Shown here piece by piece: positions 14,075 through 22,784 of a DNA stretch of 22,784 nucleotides (position 1 is its first letter; each line of letters opens with the position of its first letter). The DNA comes from Sulfopaludibacter sp035551455. GTDB taxonomy: Bacteria; Acidobacteriota; Terriglobia; Bryobacterales; Bryobacteraceae. The notes under the pieces were generated by a model. It did no database searches and was not told the DNA's origin. It saw nothing but the letters and a program-made list of their open reading frames with translations. Both the position numbers and the translations under genes were made by a program. The stretch lies in contig DASZMZ010000169.1 of NCBI GenBank assembly GCA_035551455.1, positions 1 through 22,784 on the forward strand, in the 5' to 3' direction.

Positions 14075-14311
14075 CTACCGGCCTGTTGACTCCGATGCGC
14101 CGGCCAAACCCGCTCCCTCGCGCAGTTTGGCCGCATCCAACACAGTCAGAGTTTGCGCGACTCCGGGCTGAAGGAAGCGATTCGAATTGCCCACCACAAT
14201 CAGCCTGCCGGACTCGACCGAGGCCACCGGGACGGGCGCGGCGCCAACCTTTGCCGCGGTGGCGAATCCGGCCGCGTGGATGCCGATGGCCGGAAACCAA
14301 CCACCAATACC
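14075..14311 (-). pseudogene. Remnant of a beta-propeller (YncE/lactonase-like) protein
   Basis: Immediately after the M28 peptidase stop, the minus strand stays open in one frame to a TAG at 14077-14075. It reads as convincing protein: FPAIGIHAAGFATAAKVG, then PVPVASVESGRLIVVGNSNRF and QTLTVLDAAKL. The GRLIVVGNSNRF...LTVLD pattern resembles one blade of a YncE/YVTN-type propeller. Codons are GC-rich at third positions. There is no start codon, no complete blade set, and the end is abrupt, so this is a fragment of a once longer gene. Apart from this fragment, 14057-14311 holds nothing else I can identify. Confidence 0.5.
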
Positions 14312-15763
14312 TTACTTTGCAAACGGCCACAGGCCGAGCGTTTCGAGCATACTCTTCTGCTTCAACTCCGTGAGGCGCCTCGGGATCTCCTCAAGGGGCC
14401 ACGTCGCACCGATCCGATTCGGACGATCGGCGATCCAGAAACCCGCGATCGCAATCGTGGCCGTGTTTCGCGCCAAGGCCTCGGCGTCTACCTTGTCGTA
14501 GGTGTCTGCTGCCGAATGGCCAATCAGTGAGTACCCTGGCGATTCCTGATAGAACGCCAACCCAGGCACACCGGCCAATGTAAACGCGTATCCGTCTGTA
14601 AATGTCAAAAAACCATCGGCCAGACGAAACTTCTGAATCCCGTTCAGAATGTCAACTAATGGCGTTAGGTCTTTCTTCAACTCTTCGTGCCCAGCCAGCG
14701 GTAGTGCAGTTATAGGCCCTTGCCCCCAATCGAGGACCAAAGCGGAGACCAACTTTGGTACTTCGGCCGCGTGCTCCTTGACCCATGCCCGCGAGCCAAG
14801 CAAGCCCTGTTCCTCGCCAGTAAAAAGCACCACGCGTATCGTACGTCGCGGCCTTTGTCCAGAAATCCTTATAGCCTGCGCCGCACCCAGTAAAGCCGCT
14901 ACGCCGGTGCCATCGTCGATTGCACCTGTCCCGAGGTCCCAGGAGTCCAGATGCGCGGCGAGCACCACAATTTCCTCCGGATGCTCACGGCCCCTGATCT
15001 CGCCGGAAACGTTGGTAGCCTGTACAGGTCCGGGTACGAAACGGTTCTGCACATTCAAGTGTAGCCGCACTAACCGCCGATCCTCGAGCAACCGTTCAAC
15101 GAGCTTCTGATGCTCGTCACAGATGTCGAGCACGGGAATTTCGTAGGCAGTATCATCTCCAAACGCAATTGGACCGGTGTGCGTCAACATCGATCCTGGG
15201 CGCAAGTCCCGAGCGATCACCGCTGCTGCGTGTACCCGATCCGCAGTCGCAACCAGCTTGACGAACTCCGAATAGAACGTGGGATTGTTGCCCCCCTTAG
15301 AGTTGCGGCTGGTTAGGAAGACAACCTTGCCGGGCCACCCATCCGCGCCCGCCAACTCATCAGCAATCGTTTCCCGATTTACCTCCACCACGTCCGCGTC
15401 GATTCCACCAGTAGGCGTCGAACCCGTCCAGCCGTATGACGTAACGTTCAGCGGAATCCCTGGGGGCGTACTCAGCTCAACGTCGGCTCGCCCACGCGTC
15501 CACCCGCTTCGCAAGTGCCATGGTTCCAAGTGTACGTTTTCGAGTCCAATCCTGCTCATCAGGGCTGCAGCCCAACTAGCCGCCTGCTGCATGCCTGGGC
15601 CTGCTGTCAGCCGTGGACCGATCGAATCCGTAAGTTCTCGGAGCCAGGAGTACGAGCTTGAACGCAATGCGCCTTCCTGAACTGCCTTCAGAGCATCTGC
15701 GGATTGGCCAGCCGCACCCAGTGCCAGCGCGGCTGCTGCCAAACAGCATCTTAGGAGCTGCAC
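14312..15763 (-). CDS. Secreted M28-family zinc metallopeptidase
   Basis: A 483-residue exported peptidase of family M28 (aminopeptidase/carboxypeptidase type), which trims peptides using two zinc ions. The start is GTG at 15763, followed by a signal peptide (LLRCCLAAAALALGAAG, cleavage near residue 19). A protease-associated-like insert occupies about 130-235. All ligands are visible: His271 in AAHLDSWD, bridging Asp283 in GAIDDGTG, Glu317-Glu318 in TGEEQGLLGS (base and ligand), Asp345 in VLDWG and His416 in GHSAADTYDKV. Codon use includes more ATA, CTA, ACA and TCA than in adjacent genes, hinting at separate origin. Its stop abuts a propeller fragment in the same frame. It is divergent from the permease at 15913. 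Confidence 0.93.
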   Translation of the reverse strand: MQLLRCCLAAAALALGAAGQSADALKAVQEGALRSSSYSWLRELTDSIGPRLTAGPGMQQAASWAAALMSRIGLENVHLEPWHLRSGWTRGRADVELSTPPGIPLNVTSYGWTGSTPTGGIDADVVEVNRETIADELAGADGWPGKVVFLTSRNSKGGNNPTFYSEFVKLVATADRVHAAAVIARDLRPGSMLTHTGPIAFGDDTAYEIPVLDICDEHQKLVERLLEDRRLVRLHLNVQNRFVPGPVQATNVSGEIRGREHPEEIVVLAAHLDSWDLGTGAIDDGTGVAALLGAAQAIRISGQRPRRTIRVVLFTGEEQGLLGSRAWVKEHAAEVPKLVSALVLDWGQGPITALPLAGHEELKKDLTPLVDILNGIQKFRLADGFLTFTDGYAFTLAGVPGLAFYQESPGYSLIGHSAADTYDKVDAEALARNTATIAIAGFWIADRPNRIGATWPLEEIPRRLTELKQKSMLETLGLWPFAK

Positions 15764-15912
15764 TCGTTCATCATACCCAAGGCTGGCTCATGATCAGCGG
15801 CTAATGCGCATCGCTGCCGAAAGCACGCGATTGGCTTGGGAGGGCCGGTGAATTCAGACCGGGACTGCGCCAGCCTGCGATACTCTAGGGAACATCTGGA
15901 GGGCGCATTCTC

Positions 15913-18303
15913 ATGTGGATTCAAGCCGTTAGGTCTCTGCGCAGGAGCCCGGGATTTGCCATTGCCGCGATTGCCACTCTGGCGTTGGGAGCCGGGGCGA
16001 ATACAGCCATTTTCAGCGCGATCGACGAGGTGTTGCTGCGGCCGCTGCCCGTGCCGCAGGGGTCGCGACTGGCCTCGGTCTATCGCTTCAATCAGAAGAC
16101 CGCGAAGTATCTCTCCACCTCCTACCCCGCCTATGAGGACCTGCGCGCGCATTCGCGAAGCTTTGAGAGTGTCGCCGCCTATGTGCGCCTGCAATTCAAT
16201 CTGAATACGGGCGGTCATGCCGAACGGATCCCGGTGGAGGCCGTCAGCGGCAATTATTTCTCGATGATGGGCCTGGCTCCTCTGGCCGGCGGCACGCTCC
16301 ACGAAGGCGATCTCAACGCCGTGATGCTGGGCGAGAATCTCTGGCGCCGCCGCTTCCACGCCGACCCGTCCCTGGTCGGCCGCACCATCTATCTGGAAGA
16401 TCAGCCCTTCACGGTCGCCGGAATTTTGCCGCGCGCCTTTCACGGTCCCAATATGAATTGGGGCGATCCGCCGGAGATCTGGATGCCGCTGGCGGCGACT
16501 CCGATGCTGTTGCCGGCCTTCCGCACCATCGACATTCTTCACCAGAAGAGCGTGGACTGGCTGCTGGTGATCGGCCGCCTGAGGCCCGGAGTCTCCGTCC
16601 CGCAAGCGCAGGCCGAGTTGCGGACGCTGCGCACGGATCCCGATATCGCCATGACGGTCTTCCCCGCCAGCAACGCGAAATTCTGGCCGGCCTATCGAGC
16701 CTCGATCGGCAACTGGCTGGCCATTTTCGGATGTGCCGCCGGGCTGGTATTGCTGTTGGCCTGTGCCAACCTGTCGAACCTGCTGCTGGAACGGGGAATG
16801 GGTCGCCGTCGCGAGTTCGCCATCCGGCTGGCGCTGGGGGCGGGCAGGGGACGCGTGGTTCGCCAGTTACTCACCGAGAATTTGCTGCTGGCCGTGCCGG
16901 GATTCGCCGCGTCGCTGCTGGTGGCCCAGGCTTTGCAGAAGGTGCTGCTGGGCTTTCCGAACGCCTTCGGAATCTCGCTCGCCATGGAATTGACGGTGGA
17001 GAGCCGGGTGCTGCTGTTCTGCTTCGCCATTTCACTGGCTGCGGTCGCCCTATTCAGTGTGGGTCCGGCGCTGGCCGCCGCGCGCCACGACGTGTTGCCG
17101 GCGCTGAAGGCCTCGGGCAGCACCACGGCGGCGTCCGGCCAGGCATGGCTGCGCCAGTCGCTGGTGGTGGCGCAGGTGGCCTTTAGTATGATGCTGTTGG
17201 TCGGCGGCGGGCTGTTCGGACGCAGTCTCATGCGGGCCTACTCGCTGGACTTGGGCTTCCGCAGCGACCATCTGCTGGCCATGACCTTCAGTCTGCCCCG
17301 CCAATACGCCGGCGAGAGGGCCCAGCAGTTCTACGACGAAGCACTGCGGCGGACCGCGACAGTGGCCGGGGTGGAATCGGCAACCCTGACGTCGGAACGG
17401 CCGCTCAGTCCGGTGCATGTCTCCGGCCAGGCGTCGGCCTCCGGGACAGGCGCGCCGGTGGCGGTGAACTTCAATATGGTGGGTCCGGGCTATCTGAGGA
17501 CGGCGGGAATTCCCCTGCTGGCCGGCCGCGACCTGGAGGCGCGCGACAACACCAGTGCCGTCCGGGTGGCGATCGTGAATCGGGCGCTGGCCGAGAAGCT
17601 GTGGCCGGGCGTCAGTCCTTTGGGTCGCATCCTCGATTTCCAGGACCGGCCGAGCCGCACCACGCGCGTGGAGGTGGTGGGGGTGGCGAAGGACGGCAGG
17701 TACGAATCGGTTTGGGAGAGCGGCGAGCCGTATCTTTACTTATCGTCGGCGGAATGGAAGTGGCCGGTCGCCAGTCTGCTGGTGCGGACTTCGGCTCCCC
17801 CGCAGACGACCCTGGCGGCGATTCGCCGGGAATGGGAGGCGGACGCGCCGCAGGTCCCGCTTTATGCCACGCAGAGCGGGGAGGAAATCGTAGCGGCCGC
17901 GGTCGCGCCGCAGCGTTTGGCGGCGATGCTTCTGGGGGCCTTCGGTATTCTGGCTATCCTGCTGGCAACAGTAGGCTTGTACAGCGTGATGGCCTTCTCC
18001 GTGGTGCGCCGGACCCGAGAGATCGGGATCCGCCTGGCGATCGGCGCGCGGCCGTCGAGCGTCTTACGGCAGGTGCTGCGCCGGGCTATGGGCGTGGCGG
18101 CGATGGGAATTCTACTGGGCGGGGCGGCATCGCTTGCGGTGATGCGGCTGGTGGCGTCACAGTTGCGCGATGTTTCTCCGTACGACGGCGTCACTTTCGT
18201 GGCGGTGGCCGTTTTGCTGGCGGTGGTCTCAATGTTGGCGGCTCTCCTGCCGGCTCTGCGGGCGGCCCGCGTGGATCCGCTGCGTGCGTTAAAATACGAG
18301 TGA
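15913..18303 (+). CDS. ADOP-type MacB/FtsX permease without an ATPase
   Basis: A 796-residue membrane protein with the architecture of the acidobacterial duplicated orphan permeases. Order: the opening MWIQAVRSLRRSPGFAIAAI, first membrane helix (about 14-34), a MacB-like periplasmic core, and an FtsX module with helices near 266-292 and 365-389. A second half-repeat starts near 415 (QSLVVAQVAFSMMLLVG) with another periplasmic core, and a second FtsX module at about 670-796 contains TREIGIRLAIGAR and the end DPLRALKYE. GGAGG lies nine bases before the ATG. No ATP-binding gene is adjacent, hence 'orphan'. MacB-type proteins move substrates or lipoproteins across the envelope using mechanical force from a partner ATPase; the substrate here is unknown. 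Confidence 0.95.
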   Translation: MWIQAVRSLRRSPGFAIAAIATLALGAGANTAIFSAIDEVLLRPLPVPQGSRLASVYRFNQKTAKYLSTSYPAYEDLRAHSRSFESVAAYVRLQFNLNTGGHAERIPVEAVSGNYFSMMGLAPLAGGTLHEGDLNAVMLGENLWRRRFHADPSLVGRTIYLEDQPFTVAGILPRAFHGPNMNWGDPPEIWMPLAATPMLLPAFRTIDILHQKSVDWLLVIGRLRPGVSVPQAQAELRTLRTDPDIAMTVFPASNAKFWPAYRASIGNWLAIFGCAAGLVLLLACANLSNLLLERGMGRRREFAIRLALGAGRGRVVRQLLTENLLLAVPGFAASLLVAQALQKVLLGFPNAFGISLAMELTVESRVLLFCFAISLAAVALFSVGPALAAARHDVLPALKASGSTTAASGQAWLRQSLVVAQVAFSMMLLVGGGLFGRSLMRAYSLDLGFRSDHLLAMTFSLPRQYAGERAQQFYDEALRRTATVAGVESATLTSERPLSPVHVSGQASASGTGAPVAVNFNMVGPGYLRTAGIPLLAGRDLEARDNTSAVRVAIVNRALAEKLWPGVSPLGRILDFQDRPSRTTRVEVVGVAKDGRYESVWESGEPYLYLSSAEWKWPVASLLVRTSAPPQTTLAAIRREWEADAPQVPLYATQSGEEIVAAAVAPQRLAAMLLGAFGILAILLATVGLYSVMAFSVVRRTREIGIRLAIGARPSSVLRQVLRRAMGVAAMGILLGGAASLAVMRLVASQLRDVSPYDGVTFVAVAVLLAVVSMLAALLPALRAARVDPLRALKYE

Positions 18304-18401
18304 AGCGCAAGCGCGAACACCACGAATCGGGAGTGTAACGCTCTTTCACACGAATCGAAAACGTGAAATCCCGTGCTATTTGAACCATTTGCGCTCCGCG
18401 C

Positions 18402-18430
18402 TTGCACTTTTTGATTCAATTCGTTATGAT
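18402..18430 (+). promoter_or_regulatory. Near-consensus sigma-70 promoter of the str operon
   Basis: TTGCAC (18402-18407), a 17-base spacer, then TATGAT (18425-18430). It precedes rpsL with no intervening ORF. Five of six bases match consensus at -10 and four of six at -35, with optimal spacing, as expected for a growth-rate-controlled ribosomal operon. Confidence 0.85.
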
Positions 18431-18436
18431 TTAGAG

Positions 18437-18664
18437 GTTTCGCGAGAATAGCTTTCAGCTCCTGTGCTACCACCCGTCTGTGGCGGGTCCGGCTAGGGGT
18501 GAGGCCCCGAGGTTCTACCGGTTACGCCGACTAGTTCATGGGCCTGTCCGATAGCAAGTAATCCTCGCAGTTAGCGACCTGATGTTTTTTCCGGCTTCTG
18601 TTTAGGGTCGGATGTTGTGGGTTGCACCACTTTTTATTAAGTTTTTGCCGCAAAGAGGAAATTC
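18437..18664 (+). promoter_or_regulatory. Long 5' leader of the str operon, possible structured regulatory RNA
   Basis: About 228 bases separate the predicted transcription start from the rpsL GTG. The leader has several local stems: ACCCG/CGGGT near 18470-18487, GGGG/CCCC near 18496-18508, TCGC/GCGA near 18567-18579 followed by a T6 run, and GTGG/CCAC near 18616-18629 followed by T5. It ends with AGAGG before the start codon. No known riboswitch or ribosomal-protein leader is recognised. The upstream part of this gap (18304-18401) shows no gene and no clear terminator for the permease gene. Confidence 0.4.
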
Positions 18665-19039
18665 GTGCCGACGTTTAACCAACTTGTGCGTAATGGGCGT
18701 AAGCCGCCACGCTGGAAGACCTCCAGCCCTGCGCTGGAAAGCTGCCCCCAGAAGCGTGGAGTTTGCACGCGCGTTTATACTTCCACTCCCAAAAAGCCCA
18801 ATTCCGCGCTGCGTAAAGTAGCGCGTGTTCGCTTGACCAACGGGATTGAAGTGACCACGTATATCCCTGGCGTTGGCCACAATCTGCAGGAGCACTCGAT
18901 CGTGCTGATCCGCGGAGGCCGCGTGAAGGATCTGCCTGGTGTGCGCTATCACGTGGTTCGCGGCGCGCTGGATACAGCCGGCGTGGCGAATCGCAAGCAG
19001 AGCAGGTCCAAATACGGAGCCAAGAGGCCGAAATCGTAG
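18665..19039 (+). CDS. rpsL: 30S ribosomal protein S12
   Basis: A 124-residue ribosomal protein of the decoding centre, involved in tRNA selection accuracy and the target of streptomycin resistance mutations. It starts at GTG (18665) with GAGG seven bases upstream. The conserved blocks are intact: PTFNQLVRNGR at the N-terminus, RGVCTRVYTSTPKKPNSALRK at 31-51 and IRGGRVKDLPGVRYHVVRG at about 82-100. The lysines at which streptomycin resistance usually arises (Lys43/Lys44 and the Lys in GRVKDLPG) are wild type. First gene of rpsL-rpsG-fusA-tuf. Confidence 0.98.
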   Translation: MPTFNQLVRNGRKPPRWKTSSPALESCPQKRGVCTRVYTSTPKKPNSALRKVARVRLTNGIEVTTYIPGVGHNLQEHSIVLIRGGRVKDLPGVRYHVVRGALDTAGVANRKQSRSKYGAKRPKS

Positions 19040-19045
19040 GAACGT

Positions 19046-19516
19046 ATGCCGCGAAGAAGAAGAGCAGTCATTCGTGAAGTATTGCCGGATCCGGTCTACA
19101 ATTCCACTCTCGTTGAGAAGTTCGTCAACTCGATGATGTGGGAAGGCAAGAAGAATACCGCACAGGGAATCTTCTACCAGGCCATGGACAAGCTGCGGGA
19201 CCGCACCAGCGATGACCCGTTGAAGGCCTTCAAGAAGGCCGTCGAGAACGCCAAGCCGCTGCTGGAAGTGAAGACGCGGCGCGTGGGCGGCGCCAACTAT
19301 CAGGTGCCGATCGAAGTGCCGCAGAATCGGCGGACTTCGCTGGCCATGCGCTGGATCATCACGCAGGCGCGGACGCGCCCCGAAAAAGGCATGTCCGAAA
19401 AGTTGGCCAATGAGCTGAACGACGCGGCCAACCTGCGCGGCGGAGCAATCAAGAAGAGAGACGATGTGCACCGCATGGCGGAAGCCAATAAGGCCTTCGC
19501 GCATTACCGGTGGTAG
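19046..19516 (+). CDS. rpsG: 30S ribosomal protein S7
   Basis: A 156-residue protein that nucleates assembly of the 30S head and contacts tRNA near the exit site. The start, MPRRRRAVIREVLPDPVYNS, and the blocks VEKFVNSMMWEGKKNTAQ and RRVGGANYQVPIEV are diagnostic, and length is standard. AGGA lies four bases before the ATG. It begins only six bases after rpsL. In E. coli this spacer is about 100 bases and holds the site where S7 represses its own operon, so that mode of control cannot sit in the spacer here. Confidence 0.98.
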   Translation: MPRRRRAVIREVLPDPVYNSTLVEKFVNSMMWEGKKNTAQGIFYQAMDKLRDRTSDDPLKAFKKAVENAKPLLEVKTRRVGGANYQVPIEVPQNRRTSLAMRWIITQARTRPEKGMSEKLANELNDAANLRGGAIKKRDDVHRMAEANKAFAHYRW

Positions 19517-19561
19517 TCTGCCGACGGTAGACAGTAAAAGGAACCAGGTTTAAACGTATTT

Positions 19562-21652
<2,091 letters not shown>

Positions 21653-21677
21653 GCATTAATAAGGAGATTGGTGGCGT

Positions 21678-22784
21678 ATGGCAAAAGAAAAATTTGACCG
21701 CAGTAAGCCGCACGTAAATATCGGGACGATCGGACACATCGATCACGGCAAGACCACCCTGACGGCGGCGATTACGAAGGTGCTGGCCAAGCACAATCCG
21801 AAAGTGAAATTCCGGAGCTTCGATTCCATCGACAACGCGCCGGAAGAAAAGGCTCGTGGTATCACGATCGCCGTGGCGCACGTGGAATACGAGACCGCCA
21901 AGCGGCACTATGCCCACGTGGACTGCCCCGGTCACGCCGATTACATCAAGAACATGATCACCGGCGCGGCGCAGATGGATGGCGCCATCGTCGTTGTGGC
22001 GGCCACCGACGGCCCTATGCCCCAGACCCGCGAGCACATTCTGCTGGCGCGGCAGGTGGGCGTGCCCTACATCGTCGTCGCCATGAACAAAGTGGACATG
22101 GTGGACGATCCGGAACTGCTCGACCTGGTGGAGTTGGAAGTTCGCGAACTGTTGAAGGCCTACCAGTTCCCGGGCGACGATCTGCCGGTGGTGCGCGTCT
22201 CGGCGCTGGGCGCTTTGAACGGCGAACCGCAGTGGGAAAAGACGGTCGATGAGTTGATGGAAGCGGTAGACACCTACATTCCGATGCCGGAACGCGTGGT
22301 GGACAAGCCGTTCATCATGCCGATCGAAGACATCTTTTCGATCCAGGGCCGCGGCACCGTAGTTACGGGCCGTATCGAACGCGGCATTTGCAAGGTCGGC
22401 GAGGAAATGGAAATCGTCGGATTCCGTCCGACGCGCAAGACGGTTGTGACGGGCGTCGAAATGTTCAAGAAGTTGTTGGACGAAGGCCGCGCCGGGGACA
22501 ACGTGGGCTTGCTGCTGCGCGGAGTGGAAAAGGACGAAGTCGAGCGCGGCCAGGTTATCGCCAAGCCGGGCACGATTACGCCGCACACCAACTTCAAGGG
22601 CGAAGTTTACGTATTGAGCAAGGAAGAAGGCGGTCGTCATACACCGTTCTTCAAGGGCTACCGGCCGCAATTCTACTTCCGCACCACGGATGTGACGGGA
22701 GTGGCGCAGTTGCCGGAAGGCACGGAAATGGTGATGCCCGGTGACAACGTGCAGTTGAACGTGGAACTGATCACGCCCGTGGCC
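21678..22784 (+). CDS. tuf: Elongation factor Tu (3' end cut by window edge)
   Basis: The first 369 codons of EF-Tu, which delivers aminoacyl-tRNA to the ribosome. Diagnostic motifs: MAKEKFDRSKPHVNIGTIGH at the start, GHIDHGKTT (19-27), DCPGH (82-86) and NKVD (137-140), then VVTGRIERG and RPQFYFRTTDVTG in domains II and III. About 25-30 residues are missing at the C-terminus. AAGGAG lies 11 bases before the ATG, and the gap to fusA is 25 bases. The switch I region reads GITIAVAHVEYE where GITINTSHVEYD is seen in E. coli, a lineage-type variation rather than a defect. Confidence 0.98.
   Translation, partial: MAKEKFDRSKPHVNIGTIGHIDHGKTTLTAAITKVLAKHNPKVKFRSFDSIDNAPEEKARGITIAVAHVEYETAKRHYAHVDCPGHADYIKNMITGAAQMDGAIVVVAATDGPMPQTREHILLARQVGVPYIVVAMNKVDMVDDPELLDLVELEVRELLKAYQFPGDDLPVVRVSALGALNGEPQWEKTVDELMEAVDTYIPMPERVVDKPFIMPIEDIFSIQGRGTVVTGRIERGICKVGEEMEIVGFRPTRKTVVTGVEMFKKLLDEGRAGDNVGLLLRGVEKDEVERGQVIAKPGTITPHTNFKGEVYVLSKEEGGRHTPFFKGYRPQFYFRTTDVTGVAQLPEGTEMVMPGDNVQLNVELITPVA

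Noticed and set aside
14055..14330. 91-codon minus-strand ORF overlapping the end of the M28 peptidase
   Set aside because: The protein is Arg/Gly-rich noise; the frame one base off gives the propeller-like sequence with normal codon use.
17601..18338. Plus-strand frame of 245 codons inside the permease gene
   Set aside because: A Gly/Arg-rich alternative frame of a well-recognised FtsX-type gene.
18303..18409. 13-base imperfect inverted repeat (AAGCGCAAGCGCG / CGCGCTTGCACTT) flanking the region before the str promoter
   Set aside because: The arms are about 80 bases apart, one is in the permease stop region and the other overlaps the -35 box; probably chance in GC-rich sequence.
18582..18605. 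Seven-codon leader peptide ORF (MFFPASV) in the rpsL leader
   Set aside because: No ribosome binding site and no run of regulatory codons; too short to distinguish from chance.

Overview
The window is high-GC bacterial chromosome and most likely comes from an acidobacterium of the Solibacter/Bryobacter type. Two families that are strongly enriched in that phylum point there: a VWFA-related acidobacterial-domain protein (1555-2538) and an orphan MacB/FtsX-type permease of the ADOP type (15913-18303). The many secreted proteins of unknown function fit as well. The placement rests on family recognition by eye, not on a search.

Layout. At 1-1193, minus strand, are undecaprenyl-diphosphatase (uppP) and the start of an FtsK-type DNA translocase, overlapping by one base. 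Next is a 360-base gene-free stretch made of hairpins and a duplicated block containing GGAGTCA heptamers. At 1555-5875 (minus) a large exported protein of unknown function is followed 13 bases later by the VWFA protein, with a readable promoter at 5930-5959. Divergently, 6051-7198 encodes an ECF sigma factor and its zinc-finger membrane anti-sigma factor, overlapping at ATGA and ending at a perfect hairpin. A convergent glycine/tyrosine-rich exported protein follows (7231-8061).

The most unusual part is 8135-14056. It holds a secreted HEAT-like protein, then (3 bases later) a sigma-factor-like protein whose own C-terminus carries an HxxxCxxC zinc motif. After a palindromic promoter region come a second zinc-motif protein with a beta-rich C-terminal half, a secreted subtilisin-family (S8) protease with four exact QSTTSILD repeats inserted between its catalytic Asp and His, and three small ORFs. 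A strong intrinsic terminator closes the block. The arrangement suggests a transcription-control module coupled to one secreted protease, and its biological purpose is not evident.

After the terminator lies a coding-like remnant of a beta-propeller protein (14075-14311, minus). It abuts a secreted M28 metallopeptidase (14312-15763, minus) whose codon use looks less GC-biased than that of its neighbours. The ADOP permease is divergent from the peptidase.

The right end is the str operon: a near-consensus sigma-70 promoter (18402-18430), an approximately 228-base untranslated leader, rpsL, rpsG, fusA and tuf, the last cut by the window end. No tRNA, rRNA, CRISPR array or insertion sequence was seen.
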